64,000 nucleotides of DNA from Cryptomeria japonica (lineage: Eukaryota; Streptophyta; Pinopsida; Cupressales; Cupressaceae): assembly GCF_030272615.1 (NCBI RefSeq), contig NC_081408.1:340474793-340538792 (forward strand), given 5' to 3'. Position numbers and translations under genes: made by a program. Below, one piece after another: positions 1-9,944 of the stretch; position 1 is the stretch's first letter, and each line of letters starts with the position of its first letter. The notes beneath the pieces were generated by a model. That model saw nothing but the letters and a program-made list of their open reading frames with translations. It was not told the DNA's origin and made no database searches.

Positions 1-516
1 AGCCCATTATCACATGAGTGAGTAGAATGGCACACCAAAAACATTTGCATCTCATGTAGTTTGCATTTGCATTACCACATATTAAGCATTTCATACATAC
101 ATATAGATATCACAATTGCATCACATCTTACACACAACACATGTTAGCACATTTTACATTCTCATCATATAAATAGTTATTTGCATTATCATATTCATCT
201 GCATTTTATACATTCACATTTGCATTTGCATAACATATTAAAAACATAAAAGAACACAAATATTGCATTTCCTCATGTACATTTATGCATCCATATCATA
301 AGCATCACATAGAAACACACATCATAAGACATATAGAAACATCTCATCACATAGGTACACATGCATAGAGCTTCCACAAAGATGAATCATCTCATATATC
401 GATCTCAAAATCATAAGTTTCATGATACAATGGTGTCAAAATCATATGGCTACAATCATCTGAAGGTGTCATCATACAAAATGGTACAAAACTGATACAT
501 AAGGAGCCCTCTAAGG
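1..516. repeat. low-complexity AT-rich tract
   Basis: No gene is visible. The stretch is made of reiterated CATTTGCAT, CATCACATA and ACATAT words and looks like degenerate intergenic or retroelement sequence. It lies beyond the C-terminal end of the antisense plant-mobile-domain pseudogene that begins at about 517. Confidence 0.6.
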
Positions 517-2330
517 CTATGATGAACTCCCTCCCTTGGAGCTGACTAGCCTTGATGAAGTCTGAGCCCTGGAAGGACCCACCCCAAGATCATCTCTCCT
601 GCCCCCTCTATCTGGTGGTGGTGGAGGACCCATAACCCCACTGCTAGATGCCTGTCTCCTATCTCTCCCTCCACTGGTCATCATAGTATGCGATGGTCTA
701 TGTATGCTCCTATCTCGCTGCTCTGGTGGCACTTCTCCATAGTATAGGTCTCTCCAGTAGCCTATCTCCTCCATGACCCACAAAACATAGGTGTATCCAA
801 CTCCTATGTCCTCTTTTTCCTGCCTCCCTTCCCTCAGTGCTGTCTCAGCCTCTATATAGCACTGAATAGCCTAATCCCTCTCTCGCTCAGTATCCCTTAG
901 CTTCCTCTTGAGCCTTGCCATCTCCCTCTCCAAATCCTAGATCTCATCTGCTTGGCCTTGGTAGATCTCCCTCAAAGACTGTAACTCATCCTCCTCCTCT
1001 ACCCCCTCATCTTGTCCTTGTACCTATGGATGTTCCTATCCTTGTCCTTGTCCATGTCCCTATACCTATCTAGGAACCTGTGCTGCTAGCACCTGTAAAG
1101 GAAATCCACCTTTGCCCCTCACTATGTGAGCCTGTCGAGCCTGTCTCTCCTCTCCACCCTCTCTCCTAGGAGCCACTCTCCTCTCTCCTACTGCAACCTA
1201 TCTCCTTCATCGACCTCTGCCTCCACCATCTCCATCTATCGGCTCCCCTGGATCCGTTAGTCATGGAAGTGGATGCTCTACCCAATATGTAGTATACTCT
1301 ACATCCATCCCTATATCCTCTATGTGTACCCACATATCCCAAGGCAAGGGAATCATCTCTACAATATGTGTCACTGCCTGATCATAAGACAATAATGGCC
1401 TGAAGTGTGCCTGATCTCTCACTATTCGCGCATAAATCCTTGACCCCCATGGTATCCGTTGTATCATATCGAATTGCCTACCCACCCTATCCACCAACTG
1501 ACTCTCAAGAACATACAACATCTAACCAATCAAATACCTACTCCTAAACATATATGGCAGCCTACATAAATAACCCTACACCAGTACTCTAGTCTCTCAA
1601 TCCACGACTGAGAAGTAATCATATCATACAAATTTACAAAACTGTGTCCGTGGCCCTTGCCTCTGAAATGAATTGGTCGTGTCACTGATAGATGCTCATA
1701 TGCCCACACCTGCAACAAGGTCACTCCACAGCCCAATCCTACTGATCCATGGTATACAAACTCATGCAGCTCATAGTACAAGTGTGCCAATAGACACGAC
1801 CCCCATACAAACCTGGTGTGCTCTGTCACCAATATCTCTAGTGTACTCCCCACCCAATAGCCAACCCTCATGTCACCCTATCCAGACAGAGGAACCCACT
1901 GATCACTCCTACCAACAGTGCTGGTAGCACTAATCTTGTCCATGTCATGGTATCCCAAGCCATGTGTCCATCCCTCATCTCCAATCCTGGATCCTGAAAC
2001 ACTCCTCTCAATACATCGATGTCTCCCTCTTGATCGTAGGGTACTAACTCCCCATCGATCGATATCCTCAGTATCTTGTATACATCCTCTAAGGTGATTG
2101 TCATCTCACCCATTGGCAAATGAAAAGTGTAAGTCTCTTATTGCCATCTCTCAGCCAATGTGGTCAGCAATTCCATGTTCGCCCAAAACTAAGCACATAC
2201 AAAATATGACGTAGTCCCATAGTTTGAACTGCTGCTCTCTCCTTGACTGTCAGCTCTGCTCATAGAGTCTGAGTCGACAGGAATATCTCTTGTGACTCCA
2301 GCATAGGTAGGTCCTCCTACAGTCAAGCAA
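517..2330 (-). pseudogene. decayed plant mobile domain (PMD, MAIN-like) ORF
   Basis: Reading on the minus strand from about 2330 down gives in order: a segment containing GEMTITLEDVYKIL (about 2100-2060), the family's hallmark; a middle part with RPIHFRGKGHGHSF; a part with VDRVGRQFDMIQRIPWG (about 1490-1430); then a charged, probably coiled-coil tail and a serine/proline-rich C terminus ending near 517. The reading is broken by several stops, mostly TAG where CAG or TGG would fit, and by frame changes. PMD proteins are widespread in plants as host MAIN-like genes and as passengers of transposons. Here the ORF runs antisense to the polypurine tract and LTR at 5.2 kb, so I read it as an extra antisense ORF of a Ty3/gypsy element. 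It is not functional as it stands. Confidence 0.7.
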
Positions 2331-2334
2331 ATCA

Positions 2335-2465
2335 ACTGTGTCAGTCAAAGTGGCATTCCCTATTCATCACAAAGTGTTGCTTCTTATCATAGTACTTATG
2401 GTACTCTATCCTAGTAACACTCCCTGTTCATCAGAAACTGTTGCTTACTATCCTAGTTGATGCAG
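2335..2465 (+). repeat. minisatellite, CCTGTTCATCACAAAGTG type, first block
   Basis: About three degenerate units, each built on a YCCTRTTCATCACAAAGTGTTGCT-like core (for example near 2358, 2365-2395 and 2425-2455). The same unit recurs as a longer block at 4.1-4.3 kb. Confidence 0.7.
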
Positions 2466-2469
2466 GAGC

Positions 2470-4080
2470 ATCCCAGAAGGCAAGAACTTGTTTCATGTTA
2501 CCAAGGAGTGAAGGAAGGATCATGACATCAAGAAAGATCAACTTGGAGGTGTTGAAGCCCATTATGGTTTCTTATGTTAAAAATGATGTGTTTGTATGAT
2601 GCTCCTATGCATAAAATTATTGTAATAAGGGCCAATAGTGTCCATGAGAACAAGTTTGGTTTGATGAGGTTCTAGATTCATTTAATTATCTCTAGGAGTG
2701 TCAAATTATGATTTAGATAAATTAAAAGTCTCATAGGTTACAAAATCAATAAGTTGTAAATTCAAATATTTGAATTACAACAGTTAGAATGTAAAATGGT
2801 GGGAATGTGAAAATCATGCTTTTAGGCATTGTTAGTGCCTTCTAACTGATTTGGATCAGTTATGGTGGTTTTCTAGATGCCTATAAAGTCTATGCAAGCA
2901 TTGTGTATGGGTTAGAATTCTGTGGGAAGGCTCGGAAAAGTCTGTTGGACAGTTTGCAAATCTGGAACAACAATAAGAAACTTTTAATTTACTACATTTT
3001 CTGTGTATGGTTTGTCTTATTTTGCTTTGGAAGTAAAAATATCATGTCTACCATGCTCTGAGGGTTCATTTGATTGATCAATGCATGATTGAGATGTTTT
3101 GAAGTTCTAAAATAATATTGTTTTCATTTTGTTGCTGACTGTCCCAGAAAAGGCAGTGAGGTTTTTCATTGGTTCCAGAGGTTTTAAGGATGTTTGGATT
3201 CATCTTGTGAATGTTTTTCCTGATTCTCATGGGATGGATTCATGTCTAACATGTACTATATATGTTCCTAACATTTTGGTAATAGGAAGTTTGAGTTTGC
3301 AAGTGTAGACAGAGATAGATGACTGAAAACACATGGTTTTGATGCCATAGGTGTAGTAGCAGAGGATTGGCCTTAAGGAGGTCATACTTTTATGATGGAA
3401 TCAGTGAATACATGTTAAATGTTGGGTGAATCAACCTTTTTTTTACTCTGGGAATGAGTTTTGAAGTGATTTTGAGCAAGCCCTAGGTTTGTGGGTGATT
3501 TAATGAGGGTTTTGGAGTTTGGGTATTTAGGAATGTAACTAAACCTTAATACCTTGAAAATCCTTGGTTTGGCATCATAATTAGAGACTTTATAGAAGGG
3601 TTAGACCTAAAGATGAGTTTGGAGGGTACTTCCCTCACAAAATAGACCTAATTAACCCTCACGGTGACTAGGGACAATAGGTTTTGAAGGAGTTGGTCCA
3701 AAACAAGCATAGGTTAAACTTTGGGTGTTGATAGGGGTTTATAATGGGTATCTAAAACAGTCAAAATATTTGTTGGTGTTTTGGAAAAATTTCATGAAAC
3801 AGGCATAAAACAGTGCAGGCAGGGCTACTAGGAGACTAGGCCTAGTGAAGGGCTAGATTTGGGTTTTTGTATCAGTTGATGAGTTGAGGGTTTGAAAAAC
3901 TTAGAGACATGTTATTTGAAGTTATTTGATGTGTGTGGAGGTGGAGGAAACACCTAATTAAGGTGAAGACAAGTTTTGAGCCTATTGAGGCATTTTGAGC
4001 ATTTGAAACACCATAGGAGTGTTGGGGTTTGGGTCCATATTCCACTTAAGTTACAAGTTTGAAACTAAATCCTCCATCCT
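2470..4080. other. non-coding retroelement-like spacer
   Basis: No ORF with a recognisable family is seen on either strand. It lies between two blocks of the same minisatellite and upstream of a gypsy polypurine tract, so it is most likely internal, untranslated retroelement sequence. Confidence 0.4.
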
Positions 4081-4082
4081 CT

Positions 4083-4280
4083 GCATCACTAGTAACACTC
4101 CCTGTTCATCACAAAGTGTTGCTTCCTATCCTAGTGGTACTCCCTGTTCATCACAAAGTACTACATTATTGGCATTCCCTGTTCATCATAAAGTGTTGCT
4201 CTTTTTAGCACTTCCTATTCATCACAAGGTACTATGTTTTGGCATTCCCTATTCATCACAAAGTGCCTTGATCTATCCTA
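4083..4280 (+). repeat. minisatellite, CCTGTTCATCACAAAGTG type, second block
   Basis: Five to six units of about 35 bp, each containing CCCTGTTCATCACAAAGT or a near variant. The small ORF crossing it (4019-4351) reads a repeated PCSSQS/HHKV peptide only because of the repeat and is not a gene. Confidence 0.8.
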
Positions 4281-5187
4281 TCCTAGGGCTTCTTCTTGAG
4301 TGTATCCTCTTGAGTAGTTTCCTCATTGGCAATGTATGTTCTATCACATAATTGTCAATCCTAGCCCTATCTTCTATTCTAGTCTTCCCTAGAGGACCGC
4401 TTGAGTGTATCCTCTCAGTAGCTTATCCAATCGACAACATATGTTCATCACAAAACTACCAATTTGGTCTTAAAGACATAACCACAACTTCATGACATAA
4501 ACGGGCTTACAGACTACATAAATGCACCCATACTACATAGATGTGCCTACACAACACAGACGCACTCGCATCTAACACAATTGCTGCTAAATTCATAAAC
4601 ATGCCTGGCACAAACAAAAACATCCCTATTCTACCCAGACACACCTGGAACCAACACAGATGCACCTTAGCATTTTTTTCCACCGCTTGACATATCGAAA
4701 GCGCATTTATTACCTACATAGCATGCATTTATGAGAATATTTAATGTGACAAAGTACAAGGAGGTTTTGCGGTACTCACCGGCTCTTCTGCATCTGTTGG
4801 CCTCTAAAATCGGTGAACGCAATCGAATCTATGCACCAAAACCATCGCTGCTGACTGTTGACTACTCTCTGCTCTCTCTGCAATCTGATCTCTTGGATGT
4901 GTGGATGACAATGAGGATGTTTTCCCCTCGTAGTCTATCTTATAGACTTCCCTTGCCCTAGCACTAGACCTAGTCTCCCGAGTTAGTCTTCTTTATCCCG
5001 TGACACTATCACTCAATCTTATCCGGTCAGTCCATTCTACCCATTCTTTCTTATCGAGAGATTGTCTACGATCTTTTTAGACATTTTCATCCAATCTCTC
5101 GAGAGGGCATATCATTCCCATCTTGGGGCAACTTTGTATCAGTTTATCTTATCTTCTTTGAAACAACGCGACAAGTTGCATTGTCTC

Positions 5188-5201
5188 CAAGAGGAGCAAA
5201 A
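5188..5201 (+). other. polypurine tract of a Ty3/gypsy element
   Basis: The purine-rich run AAGAGGAGCAAAA lies directly before an LTR start TGTAGACACCTAAAATT. This is the usual arrangement for plus-strand priming at the 3' end of a plant Ty3/gypsy element. The upstream 4.3-5.2 kb is non-coding 3' internal sequence of that element. Confidence 0.65.
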
Positions 5202-5905
5202 TGTAGACACCTAAAATTTTCCTGTCTAATTAAATAAACATCTTTATTTATTTAATTAATTCATTTATCCTCTTCTAGCCTTATTTCTCATTTAAATAAA
5301 TACTTTTATTTATTTAAATTACCCTTTTCCTAAATTAAATAAATATTTTTATTTATTTAATTGATCCCACTTCCTCTATTAATTAAATGAATCTTTATTT
5401 ATTTAATTACTTCATTAGCCTTTTCCACCTATGACACATGCCATTCATCTCTTACTTCGTACACTACCTACCCTCTCATTATTTTCTTATTTCCTCTACC
5501 TATCCTCTAATCTTAGCCGACCATTTATCTTTTACACCTCTCAATCTTATCCATCCATTTCTTATTGTGTCTTGTATATAAGGAGATGCTTCCTTCATTA
5601 TCAACCCCTGACTACTCTATGCTTTCAAACTTTCATATGCAATCAAGCCTACTTGCAACCACATTTCTGTTCTTTGTTGAGCTCTTGTGCACACATAAAA
5701 TCTGAGAGGAAATATATCAAGCAAGATCAATGGAGATAGGAAGAATGGAGATTAAAACCCTATTGGACATGTGATGGTATAATCTTTGTGATTTCATTGG
5801 ATTTGCATTGTCTTAGGTAATCGTCATATGTTATGGTGGATCTTTGTTGTTGTTAGGCTAGGTTTTTGTGGTTGAATCTATTTAGTCTTTCAATATTGTT
5901 GTTAT
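5202..5905 (+). mobile_element. 3' LTR of a Ty3/gypsy element (3' boundary uncertain)
   Basis: It starts TGTAGACACC right after a polypurine tract. Positions 5226-5410 contain four copies of an AT-rich inverted motif of the type AAATAAATATTTTTATTTATTT. A TATA-like GTATATAAGG lies at about 5574-5583, with possible transcript-like sequence behind it. The 3' end is not marked by a clear CA plus target duplication; homology to block C begins near 5905, which I take as the limit. Confidence 0.6.
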
Positions 5906-6720
5906 CTATTTAGTTTTTTCATATTGTAAGAATGATTTTCATACTTAGAGATTAAATTTCTAATTTATAAATTTGATTCTAATGTTTCTTAGTTTTTTAA
6001 TTCTACAAACTAAATTCAATGTCTATTTGGATCATGGAGCTTCAATGATGAATTCAATACTTTTAATAAAAGTTGGAAGATGACATACAACAAATATAAA
6101 AATGTAATGTTAAAATGATGATAATAAATTAGAAATTGAAACTACATAGTAAATGAGGAGAGAGGAAGGAGGTGATGAAAAGCATGTGAAAGAATACAAT
6201 AATGAAGAGAAGAAGGATTTTTGAACTGTAGAGAACAATCTCAATTACAAATTTTAGGTGAAATTACAAAAGGCACATATAATGGATTTTAAGATCTTGG
6301 TGAATGGCAAAGAACTCAATTATATTTTTTGCAAAGATGAAAGTTGAGGCTCTAAAAGGAGAGATCCTATCAAAAGCTTAAAGCTTATTTAAGTTTCAAT
6401 GAAAAATGTGAACACACATCTCCTCAATTTGATTCTAAAAATAATTATTTAGGATCAATTCTTTCACAATTCATTTGAATAATAAAATCATTACTTTTTG
6501 TTTCTTCATATTTGACCTTCAATAGACAAAATCAAGCAATGAACGATGTGGAATTCAATGGATTGAAGCAGGTTAAGGATAAGTTTTTTAGAGAAAGATT
6601 TCTTAATGATTGACATTTAATCAAAAGAAGATAGTGATAAAATTGTTAAATAGAAAACACACACACATAGATTCTTCACATTTGGCCTTTAATAGATAGA
6701 ATGAAGCAATGGATAGGGTG
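5905..6720. repeat. dispersed repeat block C, copy 1
   Basis: From about TTCATATTGTAAGAATGATTTTC onward this matches 36,830-37,440 and 37,680-38,494, and more weakly 30,180-30,560. No coding capacity is visible. It passes directly into block B without a visible boundary, as happens again across the insertion at 38.5-52.0 kb. Confidence 0.8.
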
Positions 6721-8413
6721 GAATTAAATGGAAAGTAGTAGGTTTAGGATAAATCTTCTAGAGAAAGTTTTCTTAACGATTACCTTAATCAACAGAGATA
6801 GTGATGAGATAGTCAAATGGAACACACACACACACACACTAGTTAAAACTTATTATTATCATCAAATTTATTGACTATTTATGTAAAATAATGTGAATGC
6901 TAAATCATAAACATGGATGAATGTGTTTGGTTATTGAATCCTTATATTTGTATCAAGGGGCTTCTTCCTCTCTTTTTTCTTTTGGTATTTTTGAATATTG
7001 TGAAATTTCTAAATCCAAGTAATGTAATTGAATGTATAAATCAAACCAATCTCCTTTTACTTTTATTTTCCTAAAATTTAAATATTTGTACTTACCATTT
7101 GCAAAATTGAACATTTCATTTAAGGATGAACTTTTTATCATCTTCATCTTAGACTTAAAAATAGCTCTATCATTATACTAATTGGACTTGAAGTTCATAA
7201 CTTTGTAGTTGTGCAAGTTTGAATTTTGAAGTTGTAACATATGTAAAGAAAAAATGTCATTGTAGAACTGAAAAATCTTGGCCAAAATTAAATTTCTACT
7301 TATACCGCTAGCTAGTAGTGTCTTTCAAAAGGTCACAAACTTGGTAGGGGACCAAATCCTACTCACAATCTCCCTTGAGTACACTTGTAGTAACTCAAAT
7401 GGATTTCCATAAATTCTTAAAAAAGAGGTAACAATATAAACAATATCATTTTTAGACTCCTTAAGATCCCATGGAATGTTTCTCTCATCATCATTAATCA
7501 TTAGTAACCCCTAAGAAAAACCTTGTGCTAAGTACCAACACAAAGAGTAATTCCACAATGCTAATGTTGCACTACTCTAACTTTCATGTGACATCCACTA
7601 AGATTGCAGTCTATGGTGTCCACTCTACCACAATCACTAGTATATACTATAATTAGATCATTACAAACCCTCAAGGTGCAAAGATATGTGTCACACAATA
7701 AATCATCAAAATAAAAAATCTCACTGCAAATCTTGTTAAAGAGACAATCCAATACACTCAAAACCATGCAATTAGTTGCCAATATTAATGCAAGGTCTGA
7801 AATTTTCTTAATCAAAATCATAGGGTGACCATTAAACATTGAAATGTGAGATAAAAGCGAAGGAACCAAATATAAAACCTCATTCCCAATGAGTTGCATG
7901 CATGCATTATCAAATTGCATTATCTTCCTTGCAGGAAATTTCTTAGTTTTCATAATAATCTATTGTATACCTTCTGATGGCTCCTTCTTGTTTGAACTAT
8001 CCTCTTTCTTCTTTGATAATTTCTATTTTAATCATGTCTTCTTCAAGAGATGTTGTTAAAGTCTTTCTCCTCATCCTTCTATTGTTTCCCCTTGATCCTT
8101 TGTTTTCTCTCCTAAGGGCAGGATTTCACTCTCTTCCCCTCCTGGTGAGATTATAGATGATTATATTGCTTGGAATGTGGTTCATACATGGAGAAAAGGT
8201 CATGTGCCCTTTTCTCTTCCTCTTCCTTGGGTCGAGTAAGAGTTGTGTTTGGTTGAGGTTGAGATATTTGCTTCCTACCAATTTGAAGCTCTAATCAAAA
8301 GCTTTGTCTCTACTTTCTTTTTGGCTTCTTTGGCTATCTCACAACTTGTGAAATCCTTCTTTCCTACCTAGTAGGCCGTTATGTAAGGATTTGTGTCTTC
8401 TCCCAATTTACGT
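6720..8413. repeat. dispersed repeat block B, copy 1
   Basis: This matches 51,986-53,700 along its whole length and 17,840-18,715 over its last 870 bp. It contains an 18-bp (CA)n run at 6823-6839. The minus-strand frame at 7561-7953 is shared with the other copies but shows no family I recognise. Block B sits immediately 3' of a copia integrase remnant in the other two copies, so it may be part of that element's 3' region. It ends abruptly at ACGTAAT, where the gag-element sequence begins. Confidence 0.75.
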
Positions 8414-8443
8414 AATTTGGTGACCCTTGGCCCCTGAAAATGA
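8414..8443 (-). other. short inverted filler at a chimeric junction
   Basis: These 30 bases are the reverse complement, with about two mismatches, of 15,354-15,384 (and more loosely 9651-9681), the 3' part of the neighbouring element's internal region. They sit exactly between block B and the start of the internal fragment, with AAT microhomology on the left. Confidence 0.75.
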
Positions 8444-9944
8444 ATATTCAAGAAGTGTGTGGTGAAAAGGCAAATAAGTATCAGGAAGAAAAAATATTAT
8501 ATGATAGTGGAAAAAGTCCCTTGTATGATGAAGTCCTAGGGAAGTATGAAGAAATATTCTTCAAAAATGAATCATCTTTTAATTCTTCTTCTAAAGTTCA
8601 TTTACATACAATTCATGCACAAGAGGATATTTCAATAGGTGGCATTTATGAAGACATTATTCCTGAAAATAAAGCATGTGATGTACTCAAGGAGGATAAA
8701 ACATTTGAAGAGGATGTAATAATAACCGATTTCTGAAATGTTTTCACAGTGTTGGATAATAATAATCATGAAAAATTTTATGTATTGGAAGGCACTTCAG
8801 CAAATGAAGACATTATTCAAGGTGATGATGACTCTTAGGAAAATTCCCATGAAGTAATGTTTCAGAGACTATTAGAGAAAAGGAAATAATATATGAGAAG
8901 GCGGATGTGATACTTCAGCACAACATTGTTAAAAATGATATGTACCCAAAGTCTCTTTGTGAGAAGGGTAAAATATTTCCGAATCATAGGGAGATAGAAA
9001 ATATGTTTGAAGGTGATATTTGTTCAGGTTCTCATTTTGATAAAATCATATGCGATGAAGATTCCTATGTGTGCCCTAATTTACTAATTAAGAAAAATGA
9101 ACAATATGGGACATAATCTCAAAGGGATAATATTTTGAACTATTGCAATAGGGGTTGTGTTAAGTCCAATTCAGATATTGCAGTCAGAGGCCCATATATT
9201 GTTCAAGAAAGAACAAGTGGAATAAATTTTATTTTCCCTCCAAAGAATGATACACACTCAGAAAATATGTTATACAACGAAAGGAGTATTTAGATTTCTG
9301 ACATTGAGAGTTTTGATGGAAGTTATGTTAGGGTGCAATCCACATATGATAGTGAAAGTGATTGGAAATATTTTTTCAAGAAAGTGAGGCATGGTGAAAT
9401 ATTAGAATTTTTAGACAAACATTGGATAAATGTTTTTAAGGATTACATATCCAGAAACCAAATGTGATAAAGGATATGAGTATAATGATTTAGTAATGAT
9501 TATGGGATGCAATTATGAAAAATATAGCAAAGTGGAAAAAATGAGTACATCAATTTATATGGTTAGTAAAGAGGATGATCATACAATCAAAAGGTGCATA
9601 TTGCTACAAGATGGGAATCAATTTTTTGACAAAGGAAAGAAATGATGTTCATTTTTGGGGGCTAGGGGTCACCAAATTAAACTCAGACAGGGATCTATAG
9701 AAAGGAGGAGAAAATGCATAATTCCAGAAGAATACTAATGGTGAAATGCAAGAGTTTTCAATCCATGCTTGGTATCTCAAACATTTCTTCTTTTAAATAT
9801 GAGGGAGTATTTCTTATACCTTAGTAGTATAAGTTCCTATTCCTATTCCTGAATTCATTTTATATGTATTATGGTCTACTTTCTAGAGATAACTAGGATC
9901 TTTCTATGTCCTTTGAAAGAATAGACATCCCCAGAAAGAGCCAC
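8441..9944 (+). mobile_element. truncated internal region of the gag-only LTR element
   Basis: It matches 14,043-15,651, the 3' half of the internal region of the element to its right, with the same decayed reading frames (peptides such as EVCGEKANKY, DEVLGKYEEIFF, ETKCDKGYEYND). Compared with the other copy it lacks a short stretch near 8850. It runs directly into LTR1 at 9945, so it is the 3' end of a second, otherwise lost copy of the element that shares this LTR. Confidence 0.8.

Noticed and set aside
4019-4351. 110-residue ORF with repeated PCSSQS/HHKV
   Set aside because: Created by translation of the 35-bp minisatellite; frame not maintained between units.
7561-7953. 130-residue minus-strand ORF conserved in block B copies
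   Set aside because: Conserved by repeat homology; stops and shifts differ at 17,782-18,048 and 52,812-53,123, and no family was recognised.
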